64,000 nt of DNA from Bradyrhizobium sp. LMTR 3. Lineage in GTDB: Bacteria > Pseudomonadota > Alphaproteobacteria > Rhizobiales > Xanthobacteraceae. Within the stretch, counting starts at the first letter, position 1; every line of letters starts with the position of its first letter. The stretch spans positions 186,001-250,000 of the forward strand of contig NZ_MAXC01000033.1 of NCBI RefSeq assembly GCF_001693485.1, read 5' to 3'. The notes below the pieces were generated by a model, which saw nothing but the letters and a program-made list of their open reading frames with translations, was not told the origin of the DNA and did not search any database. The position numbers were made by a program, and so were the translations under genes. Below are positions 24,511-36,067 of this stretch, one piece after another.

Positions 24511-24578
24511 GCGGGTCAGCGTAAAGTACTTCCTCAGTGCTTTAGGCGATCTGCGGTATCATTTTCGTGATCTCCAGA

Positions 24579-24623
24579 TGCAACTGCACATGATTGCCAG
24601 ATGCAGTTGCAAATGAGTTGCAA
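24579..24623. promoter_or_regulatory. TTGCAA inverted repeats upstream of mntH, probable Mur-type operator
   Basis: TTGCAAATGAGTTGCAA (24607-24623) is two palindromic hexamers 11 bases apart centre to centre, ending 29 bases before the mntH start. A second perfect inverted repeat, TGCAACTGCA (24579-24588) with TGCAGTTGCA (24602-24611), overlaps it. Mur is known to repress mntH in Bradyrhizobium. The site also lies between mntH and the divergent TnpB-like/pspA operon. Confidence 0.5.
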
Positions 24624-24652
24624 TAAGAACGAAGATCGGCCATCTTCCTGAA

Positions 24653-26041
24653 ATGGATGCGCGCACGCCCGAGTTGGGACCGGAAGCCAAGGGTTTGGTG
24701 ATGGCTGACACGACCGCCACCGGTTGGCGCGCTGACGCCGCCGCCGACGCGCGGCGGAGCTTGCCCGAGGTCAATTCCACGATCCTGGTGCCCTTTGGCG
24801 GGCATTGGTCGCGCCGGCTGCTGGCCTTCCTCGGCCCGGGCTATCTGGTTTCGGTCGGCTACATGGACCCCGGCAACTGGGCCACCGACCTCGCGGGCGG
24901 TTCGAAGTTCGGCTACACGCTGCTCGCGGTCATCCTGCTGTCGAACCTGATGGCGATCCTGTTGCAGGCGCTCGCCGCGCGGCTTGGCATCGTCACCGAC
25001 CGCGATCTGGCGCAGGCCTGCCGCGCCAGCTTCTCGCGGCCCGTGAACTTCCTGCTCTGGGTGGTCTGCGAGGCGGCGATCATCGCCTGCGATCTTGCCG
25101 AGGTGATCGGCACCGCGATCGCGCTCAACCTGTTGTTCGGCATTCCCCTGATCTGGGGCGCGCTGATAACGGCGCTCGATGCCTTCCTGCTGCTCCTCCT
25201 GATGAACAAGGGTTTTCGCTTCCTCGAAGCCTTCGTCATCTCGCTGCTGATTGTGATCGCGGTCTGCTTTTCGATTCAGATCGTGGCTGCGGCGCCGCCG
25301 GTAGCTGCCGTCCTGAAGGGGTTTGTGCCGTCGCCCGAGATCGTCACCAATCCGGAGATGCTCTACATCGCCATCGGCATCATCGGCGCCACCGTGATGC
25401 CGCATAATCTCTACCTGCACTCTTCGATCGTGCAGACCCGCGCCTATGAACGCAACGACAAGGGGCGCCGCGAGGCGATCAAATGGGCGACGACGGACTC
25501 GACCATCGCGCTGATGCTGGCGCTGTTCATCAATGCCGCGATCCTGATCGTCGCCGCTTCCACCTTCCATGCGACCGGCCGCACGGAAGTGGCCGAAATC
25601 GGCCAGGCATATGAACTGCTGTCGCCGCTGCTCGGCCTCGGCATTGCCTCGACCCTGTTTGCGGTGGCGCTGCTCGCCTCCGGCCTGAACTCGACCGTCA
25701 CCGCGACGCTGGCGGGCCAGATCGTGATGGAGGGCTTTCTGCACCTGCGGCTGCCGAACTGGGCGCGGCGGCTCGTCACCCGCGGCATCGCCATCGTTCC
25801 GGTCGTGATCGTCACCGCGCTCTATGGCGAGCGCGGCACCGGCCAACTCCTGGTGTTCAGCCAGGTCGTGCTGTCGATGCAATTGCCGTTCGCGGTGATC
25901 CCGCTGGTGAAATTCGTTTCCGACCGCCGCAAGATGGGCAAGTTCGTCATCCCGCGCGCGGTAGCTGCCGTGGCGTGGATCGTGGCCGGAATCATCGTCG
26001 CGCTGAACGTGAAGTTGTTGTTCGAGACGTTTTTCGGCTAG
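24653..26041 (+). CDS. mntH: Nramp divalent metal transporter MntH
   Basis: A 462-residue Nramp-family proton-coupled Mn(II)/Fe(II) importer in the inner membrane. Both signature motifs are present: [14 protein letters not shown] in helix 1 and [19 protein letters not shown] in helix 6, with about eleven helices in all. The N-terminal 40 residues are polar. In Bradyrhizobium MntH is the main manganese importer, repressed through Mur when manganese is ample; TTGCAA inverted repeats upstream fit this. A start at 24653 gives the full frame; an internal ATG at 24701 is possible. Confidence 0.93.
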   Translation: MDARTPELGPEAKGLVMADTTATGWRADAAADARRSLPEVNSTILVPFGGHWSRRLLAFLGPGYLVSVGYMDPGNWATDLAGGSKFGYTLLAVILLSNLMAILLQALAARLGIVTDRDLAQACRASFSRPVNFLLWVVCEAAIIACDLAEVIGTAIALNLLFGIPLIWGALITALDAFLLLLLMNKGFRFLEAFVISLLIVIAVCFSIQIVAAAPPVAAVLKGFVPSPEIVTNPEMLYIAIGIIGATVMPHNLYLHSSIVQTRAYERNDKGRREAIKWATTDSTIALMLALFINAAILIVAASTFHATGRTEVAEIGQAYELLSPLLGLGIASTLFAVALLASGLNSTVTATLAGQIVMEGFLHLRLPNWARRLVTRGIAIVPVVIVTALYGERGTGQLLVFSQVVLSMQLPFAVIPLVKFVSDRRKMGKFVIPRAVAAVAWIVAGIIVALNVKLLFETFFG

Positions 26042-26061
26042 TGCCGCACAGTAGGTATTGC

Positions 26062-26163
26062 CCTCATGGTGAGGAGCGCGCACTTGCGCGCGTCTCGAAC
26101 CATGAGGCCCCGTCAGTGCCATTCATCCTTCGAGACGCCGCTGCGCGGCTCCTCAGGATGAGG
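26062..26163. repeat. CCTCATGGTGAGGAGCGCG repeat cluster
   Basis: The block contains CCTCATGGTGAGGAGCGCG, then CGAACCATGAGGCC, then ATCCTTCGAGACGCCGCTG and CTCCTCAGGATGAGG. CCTCATGG...CCATGAGG and CATCCT...AGGATG form inverted repeats. A related block is at 29759-29862. It fills the space between mntH and bpt. Confidence 0.75.
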
Positions 26164-26174
26164 TTTGGCCCTCT

Positions 26175-26951
26175 TCAATCCTGCGGCTCGGACAGCATTT
26201 CGCCCATCGCATCCACCCGCAGCCAGCCTGACGGCGCCAGTCGCTGCTGCGGCAGGAAGCGGCCCTTGTAGTCCATCTTCTTGGAGCCTTCGATCCAGTA
26301 GCCGAGATAGACGTAAGGCAGCCCAAGCCGGCGCGCGCGGGTGATGTGGTCGAGGATCATGAAGGTGCCGAGCGAGCGGCTCGCCTGCGACGGCTCGAAG
26401 AACGAGTACACCATCGACAGCCCGTCGCTGAGCACATCCGTCAGCGCCACCGCGATCAGCTCCTCGCCGCGGCCGGTGATGCCGGTGTCGACGCCGCGCT
26501 TGCGGTATTCGATGATGCGGGTCTCGACATGGCTGTCTTCCACCATCATCGCGTAGTCGAGCACGGTCATGTCGGCCATGCCGCCATGGCGGTGGCGCCT
26601 GTCGAGATAGGCGCGGAACACGGAGTATTGCTCCGACGTCGGCACCGCGCTGCGCTGCTCGCCGACGATGTCGGCATTGCGCGCCAACACCTTCTTGAAG
26701 TTGCGCGAGGGGCGGAATTCGTTGGCGATGACGCGCACGGAGACGCAGGCCCGGCACTGGTCGCAGGCCGGGCGGTAGGCGATCGACTGGCTGCGGCGGA
26801 AGCCGCCATGGGTCAGGAGGTCGTTGAGGTCGCCGGCCTTGTCGCCGACCAGATGCGTGAACACCTTGCGCTCGTGCCGGCCCGGCAGATAGGGGCAGGG
26901 CGAGGGCGCCGTCAGGTAGAATTGCGGGGTATCACGCGAGTGTTGGGTCAC
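26175..26951 (-). CDS. bpt: Aspartate/glutamate leucyltransferase (bacterial ATE homologue)
   Basis: A 258-residue N-end-rule enzyme that adds leucine from Leu-tRNA to proteins starting with Asp or Glu and so marks them for ClpS/ClpAP. The N-terminal cysteine motif [12 protein letters not shown] and [17 protein letters not shown] are typical, as are [20 protein letters not shown] near the end and [10 protein letters not shown]. Length fits the family. Monocistronic, transcribed leftwards. Confidence 0.92.
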   Translation of the reverse strand: MTQHSRDTPQFYLTAPSPCPYLPGRHERKVFTHLVGDKAGDLNDLLTHGGFRRSQSIAYRPACDQCRACVSVRVIANEFRPSRNFKKVLARNADIVGEQRSAVPTSEQYSVFRAYLDRRHRHGGMADMTVLDYAMMVEDSHVETRIIEYRKRGVDTGITGRGEELIAVALTDVLSDGLSMVYSFFEPSQASRSLGTFMILDHITRARRLGLPYVYLGYWIEGSKKMDYKGRFLPQQRLAPSGWLRVDAMGEMLSEPQD

Positions 26952-27038
26952 GTCGGGTCGTCACGCCTCCGAAACAAGTCAACCATAGCGCTTTCCAACG
27001 CAGTAGACACGGTTCGCGTTAAGAAAACGCATCGGAAC

Positions 27039-27087
27039 AAAAAAGCGCCGGCCCGGCCCCGATTCATCTTGGGGCCCCGACCGGCTC
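27039..27087 (-). terminator. Probable terminator after the RDD gene
   Basis: On the minus strand a GC-rich, slightly imperfect hairpin (GCCGGTCGGGGCCCC pairing with GGGGCCGGGCCGGC) is followed by a run of six T. It lies about 47 bases past the RDD stop and before bpt. Confidence 0.6.
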
Positions 27088-27133
27088 TAACATCGCGCCC
27101 CGAAGGCGGACGGTCAAATAGTTTGCTGCTCGC

Positions 27134-27706
27134 TCAATAGCTGCTGCGCGCCGAGGGGACTACCTGGGTACGAACCGAGCTGTTAATGACCACGGTTCCC
27201 AGGATGATGTCGTGCAGCAGCCGGCGGCGGCCGTTGAACAGGCCGACCAGCAGCACCAGCGGCGTCAGGAATGAGATCGAGACCCAGTACAGCACGGCAT
27301 GGCAGGCACCGAGCACGAAATAGCCCGGTTCGCCGTACCAGGTGCGCAGCTCCAGATCCATCGCGCGCATGCCGAGCGTCGCCGAATGCGGGCCGCCGAT
27401 CGAGGTCCCGTAATAGACGATCGCCCACACGATGGTGGCGGGCCAAGCCAGCCAGAACAGCATCCAGCCGAGCCCGAGCGTGATGATGCCGAACAGGCCG
27501 ATGAAGATGTAGCCGAGGATGACGGGCACCGACAGCACGACGAGATCGATCAGGAACGCAAATACCCGCCGCGTCAGCACGCCGCGAAACAGTTCCGGCT
27601 GCGAATAGGGATCGAACGCATGCGGCGGCACTCCACCGTCGTTCCGCCAGCCGCCGCCAGCATTTTGAGCGCCGCCGCCAGTATTGCCAGAGCCGCTATA
27701 AGACAT
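27134..27706 (-). CDS. RDD family membrane protein
   Basis: A 190-residue protein starting at an ATG (27706) with GGAGGAC upstream. A Gly/Asn-rich N-terminal stretch (SGSGNTGGGAQNAGGG) precedes the RDD domain: RRVFAFLIDLVVLSVPVILG holds the defining Arg and Asp, followed by helices to residue about 170. RDD proteins are of mixed function, some being Na+/H+ antiporters. A longer frame to 27823 would have a proline/arginine-rich, unlikely N-terminus. Function unknown. Confidence 0.8.
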   Translation of the reverse strand: MSYSGSGNTGGGAQNAGGGWRNDGGVPPHAFDPYSQPELFRGVLTRRVFAFLIDLVVLSVPVILGYIFIGLFGIITLGLGWMLFWLAWPATIVWAIVYYGTSIGGPHSATLGMRAMDLELRTWYGEPGYFVLGACHAVLYWVSISFLTPLVLLVGLFNGRRRLLHDIILGTVVINSSVRTQVVPSARSSY

Positions 27707-27911
27707 GGTCCGTCCTCCAGGCCGATTTCCCTGACGACACATGGGAACCGGCCGCGCGCTCGCCAAGGGCCTGCGACCATTAACAGCGCGCAATATTGTC
27801 GGGTTGCCGCGGTGGACGCACAACTTCTCCGTCGTCCCTGCGAACGCATACGCCGCGGCTCATCAATGGGACGATGGGGCCAGTTGTCTTCGCCACCACG
27901 TGCAGGAAACT

Positions 27912-29737
<1,826 letters not shown>

Positions 29738-29758
29738 GATCCTGTGGCGCGTCCGGTG

Positions 29759-29862
29759 GCCTCATGGTTCGCTCGGCGATGCGCAGCATCGTCCGAAGAC
29801 GCGCGGCCCTGCCGCGCTCCTCACCATGAGGACGAAGCTAGACCTCATCCTGAGGAGCGGCC
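29759..29862. repeat. CCTCATGG...CCATGAGG repeat
   Basis: Outer arms CCTCATGGTTCGCTCGGCG and CGCTCCTCACCATGAGGACG enclose GATGCGCAGCATCGTCCG. CCTCATCCTGAGGAGCGGC follows. The elements match those at 26062-26163. Confidence 0.7.
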
Positions 29863-30267
29863 GTCGCTTCAACGTGTCAGTTTTCCGCCATAATCCATCC
29901 GCGTGCAGAATCCGCGACGCGATCCCGTACAATTTTCAAAAAGTTTTCCCGTAACGATTTGGTCACCGTTAAAGGCCGTAAAGGGTTCCACCACACATCT
30001 TACGCGAGCGTTTCGATTTCAGACGCACCTGTTTCCGAATGCGACAAGGCTTGCAGACGAAGCGTGAACAGGACGCTTCCAGCGTCAATGAAATGTTGCA
30101 AAAAGCCTTGATCCATGGGGCTTAATCCACGATTCACTCTGTTAAATTCATGATCTCTTTATTGTCTTATTTAAGCGGATCTTCAAACCGCCCCCTTAAG
30201 TTGAAGCTATCAGGCGGGACAGAAGTTTCGTCGAAATAAGTCGAAAAACGACGACAGGGGAAGTGTC
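29863..30267 (+). promoter_or_regulatory. Long AT-richer upstream region of the ldtR-like gene
   Basis: About 400 bases without a convincing gene, clearly richer in A and T than its surroundings. The last 45 bases contain TTTCGTCGAAATAAGTCGAA and AACGACGAC, an inverted arrangement of CGTCG/CGACG that could be an autoregulatory site. A 28-codon ORF (30039-30125, MRQGLQTKREQDASSVNEML and eight more residues) has no ribosome-binding site and is doubtful. Confidence 0.4.
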
Positions 30268-30783
30268 ATGATCAAAGCCGTTGCAACGGCGGTGGAAACC
30301 GCTGAACGCTCTGCCGGTCAAACTCCGGTGCAGCCGCTCTATCTGGAAGCGTTGACTTTGGTGGAACGGCTGCATCGCCGGCTGCTCGACGTCATCAAGG
30401 ACGAATTCGATCGCCGCGGCCGCGCCGACATCAATTCGGTGCAGGCATTGCTGCTCTATAACATCGGCGACAAGGAGCTGACCGCGGGCGAGCTGCGTAC
30501 GCGCGGCTATTACCTCGGCTCCAACGTCTCCTATAACCTCAAGAAGCTCGTCGAGCTCGGCTTCCTCGATCATCAGCGCTCGCGCGTCGATCGTCGCTCG
30601 GTCCGCATTCGCCTCACCGCGCAGGGCCAGGAAATCCGCAAGATCGTCGATGCGCTCTACCAGAAGCACGTCAAGACGGTGGAGCAGGTCGGCGGCATCT
30701 CGAATGAGGAGTTCGCGACGCTGAACAAGTCGCTGCACCGCCTCGAGCGGTTCTGGACCGACCAGATCCTGTATCGGCTCTGA
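30268..30783 (+). CDS. ldtR: MarR family regulator, LdtR-like
   Basis: A 171-residue winged-helix regulator. The recognition region is TAGELRTRGYYLGSNVSYNL, and the wing lies near DHQRSRVDRRSVRIRLTAQG. LdtR proteins of Rhizobiales have this spacing and the conserved RADINSVQALLLYNIGDKEL. They control L,D-transpeptidase and envelope or osmotic stress genes, and respond to small ligands. The long upstream region suggests complex control. Followed by a strong terminator. Confidence 0.85.
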   Translation: MIKAVATAVETAERSAGQTPVQPLYLEALTLVERLHRRLLDVIKDEFDRRGRADINSVQALLLYNIGDKELTAGELRTRGYYLGSNVSYNLKKLVELGFLDHQRSRVDRRSVRIRLTAQGQEIRKIVDALYQKHVKTVEQVGGISNEEFATLNKSLHRLERFWTDQILYRL

Positions 30784-30870
30784 GAATTCGTAAGCGCCAA
30801 GCCGGCCACCTAGAAGACCGGCCGCCAACAAGCGGACAAATGAACTGGCAGGGCGGTAAACCCTGCCCAA

Positions 30871-30915
30871 AAGCGCATCGGCGCCGGTGTTCCGGCGCTG
30901 GTGCGCTTCGTTTTT
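30871..30915 (+). terminator. Rho-independent terminator after ldtR
   Basis: AAGCGCATCGGCGCCGG pairs with CCGGCGCTGGTGCGCTT around TGTT and is followed by CGTTTTT. A smaller hairpin, GGCAGGG...CCCTGCC, precedes it at 30848-30867. The rest of the gap up to 31087 shows nothing else clear. Confidence 0.75.
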
Positions 30916-31087
30916 GAGGGAAAATCCTCTGCATTTCCGGGCAGCTATCGCTGTTTCCTAAAGAGAAATTGCGATTTCTCGCTTTGGAACCAACTTCTTC
31001 TCGTTGTGGAACCATCTTCGCGCCTGCGAATTATCGGCCCGGCCACAAAACAGGTGGGGCATGCTGGTCGAGCGCGGAATTCAGGTC

Positions 31088-31285
31088 ATGAATTTTGAAG
31101 TGGTGGGCGATGCCTACGCGATCGCCTCAAACTACCTTCGCAAGACTGGCGCCATTGCCGATACCTTGGTCACCGACGAGCGATTGCTCGCAATCATCGT
31201 GAAGATGTTCCGGCGCGGCGAATTCAACAGGCTCAGGCTCGCCAACAAGGCGATCGCCACGTTCGAAGCAGGCGCATTGGCCTGA
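31088..31285 (+). CDS. Small hypothetical protein (65 aa)
   Basis: A basic, mainly helical 65-residue protein (NFEVVGDAYAIASNYLRKTG; IIVKMFRRGEFNRLRLANKA) without membrane segments or cysteine motifs. It may start at 31088 or at an in-frame ATG at 31061. The following small gene lies 33 bases downstream with its own ribosome-binding site. I do not recognise the family. Confidence 0.6.
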   Translation: MNFEVVGDAYAIASNYLRKTGAIADTLVTDERLLAIIVKMFRRGEFNRLRLANKAIATFEAGALA

Positions 31286-31318
31286 CGATCACCCGCTCAC
31301 GCAAATCAGGAGAAATCC

Positions 31319-31540
31319 ATGGAAGCCGCGATCGAACGGATCATGCAGACCTATGACCTGCTTCTGAACTGCAGCGCCGCTGCCAGCGACGAGGCGCGCG
31401 CCAAGGTCACGGCCTATCTCACCACGCTGGTCGAGGCGGGCGAGACGGATCCGCACCGGCTGACGGTGTACGGGCTCACCTATCTACGCCAGCTCGACGG
31501 CAGCAACGATCCGGTGAAGGCGGGGTATACGGGATTGTAA
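31319..31540 (+). CDS. Small hypothetical protein (73 aa)
   Basis: A 73-residue acidic helical protein (MEAAIERIMQTYDLLLNCSA; KVTAYLTTLVEAGETDPHRL) with AGGAG seven bases before the ATG. Probably co-transcribed with the 65-residue gene in front. No known domain recognised; similar short proteins occur in bradyrhizobia. Confidence 0.65.
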   Translation: MEAAIERIMQTYDLLLNCSAAASDEARAKVTAYLTTLVEAGETDPHRLTVYGLTYLRQLDGSNDPVKAGYTGL

Positions 31541-31658
31541 CGAAAGACGCCTTGCCGCCGCGGCTTGACGCGAGCGTAGACCCGGCGCCTCCGAAGCAAG
31601 TCTTGCTGCCTCGCGCGCGCCACCATAGATTTGCGTCTCTGATCGACGGAGGCTCGCC

Positions 31659-32015
31659 ATGACCTCACTCACTCGTCGTTTGTTTCTGTCGCTGGCGGCG
31701 GGCCTTGTGCCGGCTTCGGCCATCGCCCATCACGGTTGGGGCGGCTACGACACGTCGAAATCGTTCACCGTCACCGGCAAGATCCTGAAATCCACCTTCG
31801 AGAATCCGCATTGCGGGATCGAGATGGAGGTCGACGGCAAGCACTGGCACTTCGTCCTGGCGCCGCCGTCGCGCATGCAGGCGCGTGGCGCAACGCGCGA
31901 GCTGATCGCGCCCGGCAAGACCTGCACCGTGTTCGGCTATCCGCACACCAGCAAGCCGGACGAGGCGCGGATCGAATATATCGTGCTCGACGGCAAGCGT
32001 ATCGAGTTGCGGTAG
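31659..32015 (+). CDS. Exported DUF6152 family protein
   Basis: A 118-residue protein with a signal sequence (RRLFLSLAAGLVPASAIA) cleaved before HHGWGGYD, the defining DUF6152 start. Two adjacent histidines at the mature N-terminus would form a possible metal-binding end, as seen in some copper proteins. The rest is a small beta-type domain (SKSFTVTGKILKSTFENPHC). Four bases separate it from the next membrane protein, which is its usual partner. Function unknown. Confidence 0.8.
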   Translation: MTSLTRRLFLSLAAGLVPASAIAHHGWGGYDTSKSFTVTGKILKSTFENPHCGIEMEVDGKHWHFVLAPPSRMQARGATRELIAPGKTCTVFGYPHTSKPDEARIEYIVLDGKRIELR

Positions 32016-32019
32016 GGCA

Positions 32020-32508
32020 GTGGAACATCAGCCGGCCGCATCGATATTCCTGGCCCTGCAGGAAAGCGCGCTGGGTCATGCGATGCGCTCTTCGCCGGCG
32101 CTCTATCCCGCGGTCGAGATTCTGCACATTTTCGGCTTCGTGATCCTGGTGGGATCGATCCTGGCGCTCGACTTGAGGCTGCTGGGACTCGGGCGCACGC
32201 TTGCCATTCAACCGATGGCGCAATTGCTGCTACCCTTGTCGCGTGCAGGCTTTCTGCTCGCGATCACCATGGGCTTTTTGCTGTTCAGCGCCGATGCTTC
32301 GCATGTCGTGAAAAATCCTGCGTTCCAGGCCAAGGTACTGCTGATTGCGGCAGCGCTCGTCAACATCGTGATCGCGCATGCCGTTCCATGGCGTCATGTT
32401 GAACACTGGGGCGACAAGGCGTCCGGCGCAGCCAAGGTGACTGCACTGCTATCGATCCTGCTGTGGCTCGGCGTCATCTGCGCGGGGCGCCTGATTGCGT
32501 ATTTCTAG
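32020..32508 (+). CDS. Membrane protein, DUF6644-like
   Basis: A 162-residue protein starting at GTG four bases after the DUF6152 stop. Four hydrophobic helices are seen (VEILHIFGFVILVGSILALD; LLPLSRAGFLLAITMGFLLF; KVLLIAAALVNIVIAHAV; ALLSILLWLGVICAGRLIAY). Conserved His in the first and third helices (EILHIF, IAHAV) could hold a heme or metal. It is probably translated with the exported partner. Function unknown. Confidence 0.7.
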   Translation: MEHQPAASIFLALQESALGHAMRSSPALYPAVEILHIFGFVILVGSILALDLRLLGLGRTLAIQPMAQLLLPLSRAGFLLAITMGFLLFSADASHVVKNPAFQAKVLLIAAALVNIVIAHAVPWRHVEHWGDKASGAAKVTALLSILLWLGVICAGRLIAYF

Positions 32509-32522
32509 CAAGGTCGCTTGCC

Positions 32523-33098
32523 ATGTCCTGCATTCGTCTTGCCATCTTCGCGCTCCTCGTCGGTTTGTTCAGTTCGGCGGAGATCGCCACTGCCGAGGAG
32601 GCCGCCAACGCCTGGAGGGCGTTGCGCGCCGGGGGGCATGTCGCGCTGATGCGGCATACCGATGCACCGGGGGGCTTCGGCGATCCGCCCGGTTTCCGCG
32701 TTGAAGATTGTGCCACCCAGCGCAACCTAAGCGCCAAGGGGAGGGCGGACGCCGAGAAGATCGGTGCGCGGCTCAAGCGGGAAGGGATTGCGTTTGAAGC
32801 GATCCTGAGCTCGCCGTGGTGCCGATGCATCGACACCGCCAGATTGCTGAACTTGGGGACGGTCGAAACCGTTGCGACATTCGGTAATGTCGTGGTGCTG
32901 CGCGATCAACGAGAGACGCTGACGGCGGGCGCGCGTGAGCGCATCGCTAAATGGGCGTCGCGCGGAAACCTCCTCATTGTGACGCACGGCGCGAACATTT
33001 CGGCGCTCACCGGCGTCTCGCCGGCCAGCGGCGAAATCGTCGTCGTCAAAAGCGGAAGCGAACGCACTGAGCCTGCCGGCCGCCTGGTCCTCGATTGA
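32523..33098 (+). CDS. Exported histidine phosphatase superfamily protein
   Basis: A 191-residue protein with a signal peptide (LAIFALLVGLFSSAEIATA). The branch-1 histidine phosphatase core is HVALMRHTDAPGG with the catalytic His, then ILSSPWCRCIDTARLL, and the second His in LLIVTHGANISALTG. Related exported proteins are called phosphoglycerate mutase-like. Substrate unknown. It follows the DUF6644 gene by 14 bases, so may belong to the same operon. Confidence 0.8.
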   Translation: MSCIRLAIFALLVGLFSSAEIATAEEAANAWRALRAGGHVALMRHTDAPGGFGDPPGFRVEDCATQRNLSAKGRADAEKIGARLKREGIAFEAILSSPWCRCIDTARLLNLGTVETVATFGNVVVLRDQRETLTAGARERIAKWASRGNLLIVTHGANISALTGVSPASGEIVVVKSGSERTEPAGRLVLD

Positions 33099-33476
33099 GC
33101 CAATTCGAATTACCGTGCGTCCGCCCGCTCTGGTTCACTCTGCGGCCGGCAAAGGTCTCGCGCTGCCCGAAAGGCAAATCAGCTAGATGTTGTGTCCAGC
33201 CGGTCTCGCAAAAATTATCCGCTTTCGTCTCGAGGCAAATCAGTCACATATACCGTGCGTCTCACCCAATTGAGGGGCGGGTCGCGATCGTCACGAACGT
33301 GCGGTGAGATGCGATGGACGCGGAATGCGCAAGACGTAGGCGCAGGAAGCGTACGGCGAAGTCGTGTGGTTCGGGCGCCGCGGTGCTGGCGTTAAGCTGC
33401 GTGAAACTATTTGCGCAGCGACGGAGGCAAAAGAGCCGTTCTCCGGGGAGAGCACGAAGTAAGCCGTAAAGCCATT
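33099..33476. other. Gap without a gene (378 bases)
   Basis: No convincing ORF or RNA gene seen. Only short frames without ribosome-binding sites are present. The right part leads into a structured repeat and may belong to the same larger repeat unit. Confidence 0.5.
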
Positions 33477-33588
33477 GCGCAGGGAAGGCCGGGATGCTCC
33501 CGCTGAACCTGTATGCTCGTGTGCGTGTTCTTGATGCGCAATGGCACACGAGACCGCGGGTGCAGCCAGCACCCGGTCTTCCCTGCGC
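33477..33588. repeat. Large nested-hairpin repeat element
   Basis: Outer arms GCGCAGGGAAG (33477-33487) and CTTCCCTGCGC (33578-33588) are perfectly complementary and extended by GCCGGG/CCCGGT. Inner arms CTCGTGTGC (33516-33524) and GCACACGAG (33544-33552) form a second perfect hairpin. I recognise this pattern as a high-copy intergenic element in bradyrhizobia; it yields spurious small ORFs. Confidence 0.75.
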
Positions 33589-33664
33589 CCTCTGTTTGGA
33601 GAGGGCGGGAAGTTGAGAGCAAACCTCGGGCGCCATGCGTCGCGAGATCGCGAAAGCGTATCTG

Positions 33665-33746
33665 CGTAGGATGGGTAGAGCGAAGCGAAACCCATCATCA
33701 CGTGCGCCGGCATTGATGGGTATCGCTTCGCTCCACCCATCCTACG
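33665..33746. repeat. CGTAGGATGGGT long palindromic repeat
   Basis: The arms CGTAGGATGGGTAGAGCGAA and TTCGCTCCACCCATCCTACG enclose an inner pair, AACCCATC and GATGGGT. It is the long form of the 2623-2660 element and lies 45 bases before the GST gene. Confidence 0.8.
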
Positions 33747-33791
33747 GGACCTCAAGAACCGCCACGCTCGAACAAGACCGGAGGAAGCCCC

Positions 33792-34427
33792 ATGCTCACG
33801 GTTCATCATCTCAACGACTCCCGCTCTCAGCGAATTTTGTGGCTGCTGGAGGAACTCGGCACGCCCTATGAGCTGAAACGTTATCAGCGCAACGCCGAGA
33901 CGCGGCTGGCGCCGCCGGAATTGAAAGAAGTTCATCCGCTCGGCAAATCGCCCGTCATCACGGACGGCGACATGACCATCGCCGAATCCGGCGCTGTCGT
34001 CGATTACATCATCCGCCGCTACGGCCAGGGAAAAGACAAGCCCGCGATGATGCCGGCGCCCGGCAGCGCGGACTACGAGGCCTACAACGAGTGGCTGCAC
34101 TACTCGGAAGGCTCGGCGATGTTGCCGTTGATGCTGAACCTCTATGTCGGCCGGCTGAAGGAGGCGGGCGCGCCGCTGCATCCGCGCATCGAGGGTGAAC
34201 TGGCGAACCACCTCGGCTATGTCGACCGCGCGCTGAATGGGCGGGAGTTCTTCGTCGGGGCGTCGCTGACCGGCGCCGACATCCAGATGAGTTTTGTCGG
34301 CGAGCTGGCAAAAGTGTTCGACAAGCTCGGGCCATATCGGAACCTGGCCGCTTGGCTGGAGCGCATGCATGCCCGCCCGGCGTTCCAGCGCTCGGTCGCC
34401 AAGGGCGGGCCGTACCGGTTTGCGTAA
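33792..34427 (+). CDS. Glutathione S-transferase
   Basis: A 211-residue cytosolic GST. The N-terminal thioredoxin-like domain holds LNDSRSQRILWLLEELGTPY with a Ser at the usual catalytic site, KSPVITDGDMTIAESGAVVD with the glutathione-binding Glu-Ser, then a helical C-terminal domain (LTGADIQMSFVGELAKVFDK). It conjugates or reduces compounds with glutathione; substrate unknown. Monocistronic. Confidence 0.88.
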   Translation: MLTVHHLNDSRSQRILWLLEELGTPYELKRYQRNAETRLAPPELKEVHPLGKSPVITDGDMTIAESGAVVDYIIRRYGQGKDKPAMMPAPGSADYEAYNEWLHYSEGSAMLPLMLNLYVGRLKEAGAPLHPRIEGELANHLGYVDRALNGREFFVGASLTGADIQMSFVGELAKVFDKLGPYRNLAAWLERMHARPAFQRSVAKGGPYRFA

Positions 34428-34433
34428 CAACCC

Positions 34434-34562
34434 CGGATGTCGTCCCGGCGAACGCCGGGACCCAATACGCCGCGGCCGCGGGAAGGGGCACCTTGGCCGA
34501 CGCCTTGCTGTTCCAGGTACCGCCGGGGGTTATGGGCCCCGGCTCAAGGCCGGGGCGACGAG
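34434..34562. repeat. Intergenic repeat between GST and glyA
   Basis: GTCGTCCCGGCGAACGCCGG starts a block that ends GGCCCCGGCTCAAGGCCGGG and GCGACGAGG. Several inverted GC-rich arms are present. It is a dispersed repeat of the kind seen elsewhere in the window. Confidence 0.65.
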
Positions 34563-34729
34563 GAATGGGGCTTCATCCCCACCATATCTTGCATAAATAC
34601 CAGCCCTGTACCGCAAGTGCTTGGCCAATTCCGGCCGATGTGGTATCTCGCAGGCGTTTCTTTCGACCGCCACACCAGACCCGCCCGCTTCGCCCCTAAG
34701 GGCCTGCGGCGGTGGAGATATTTCGCCCA
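34563..34729 (+). promoter_or_regulatory. Upstream region of glyA
   Basis: About 170 bases with no gene. The likely promoter is in the less GC-rich part (34578-34600), and GGTGGAG (34710-34716) may be the ribosome-binding site. No known riboswitch pattern was recognised. Confidence 0.35.
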
Positions 34730-36040
<1,311 letters not shown>

Positions 36041-36067
36041 GGTCTAGCAAGTCGAAGGTCCCGTTGG

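Noticed and set aside
24653-24700. Manganese riboswitch in front of mntH
   Set aside because: The short leader has no yybP-ykoY-like structure; the TTGCAA inverted repeats are a better explanation of control.
24542-26122. Long minus-strand frame opposite mntH
   Set aside because: His/Arg/Gln-rich translation with no family features. It is the antisense shadow of a high-GC membrane protein gene.
33477-33746. CRISPR-like array
   Set aside because: The repeats are inverted, not direct, spacers are not regular and no cas genes are near.
34434-34729. Riboswitch upstream of glyA
   Set aside because: The structured part is a dispersed repeat found elsewhere, and no glycine or other known aptamer pattern was recognised.
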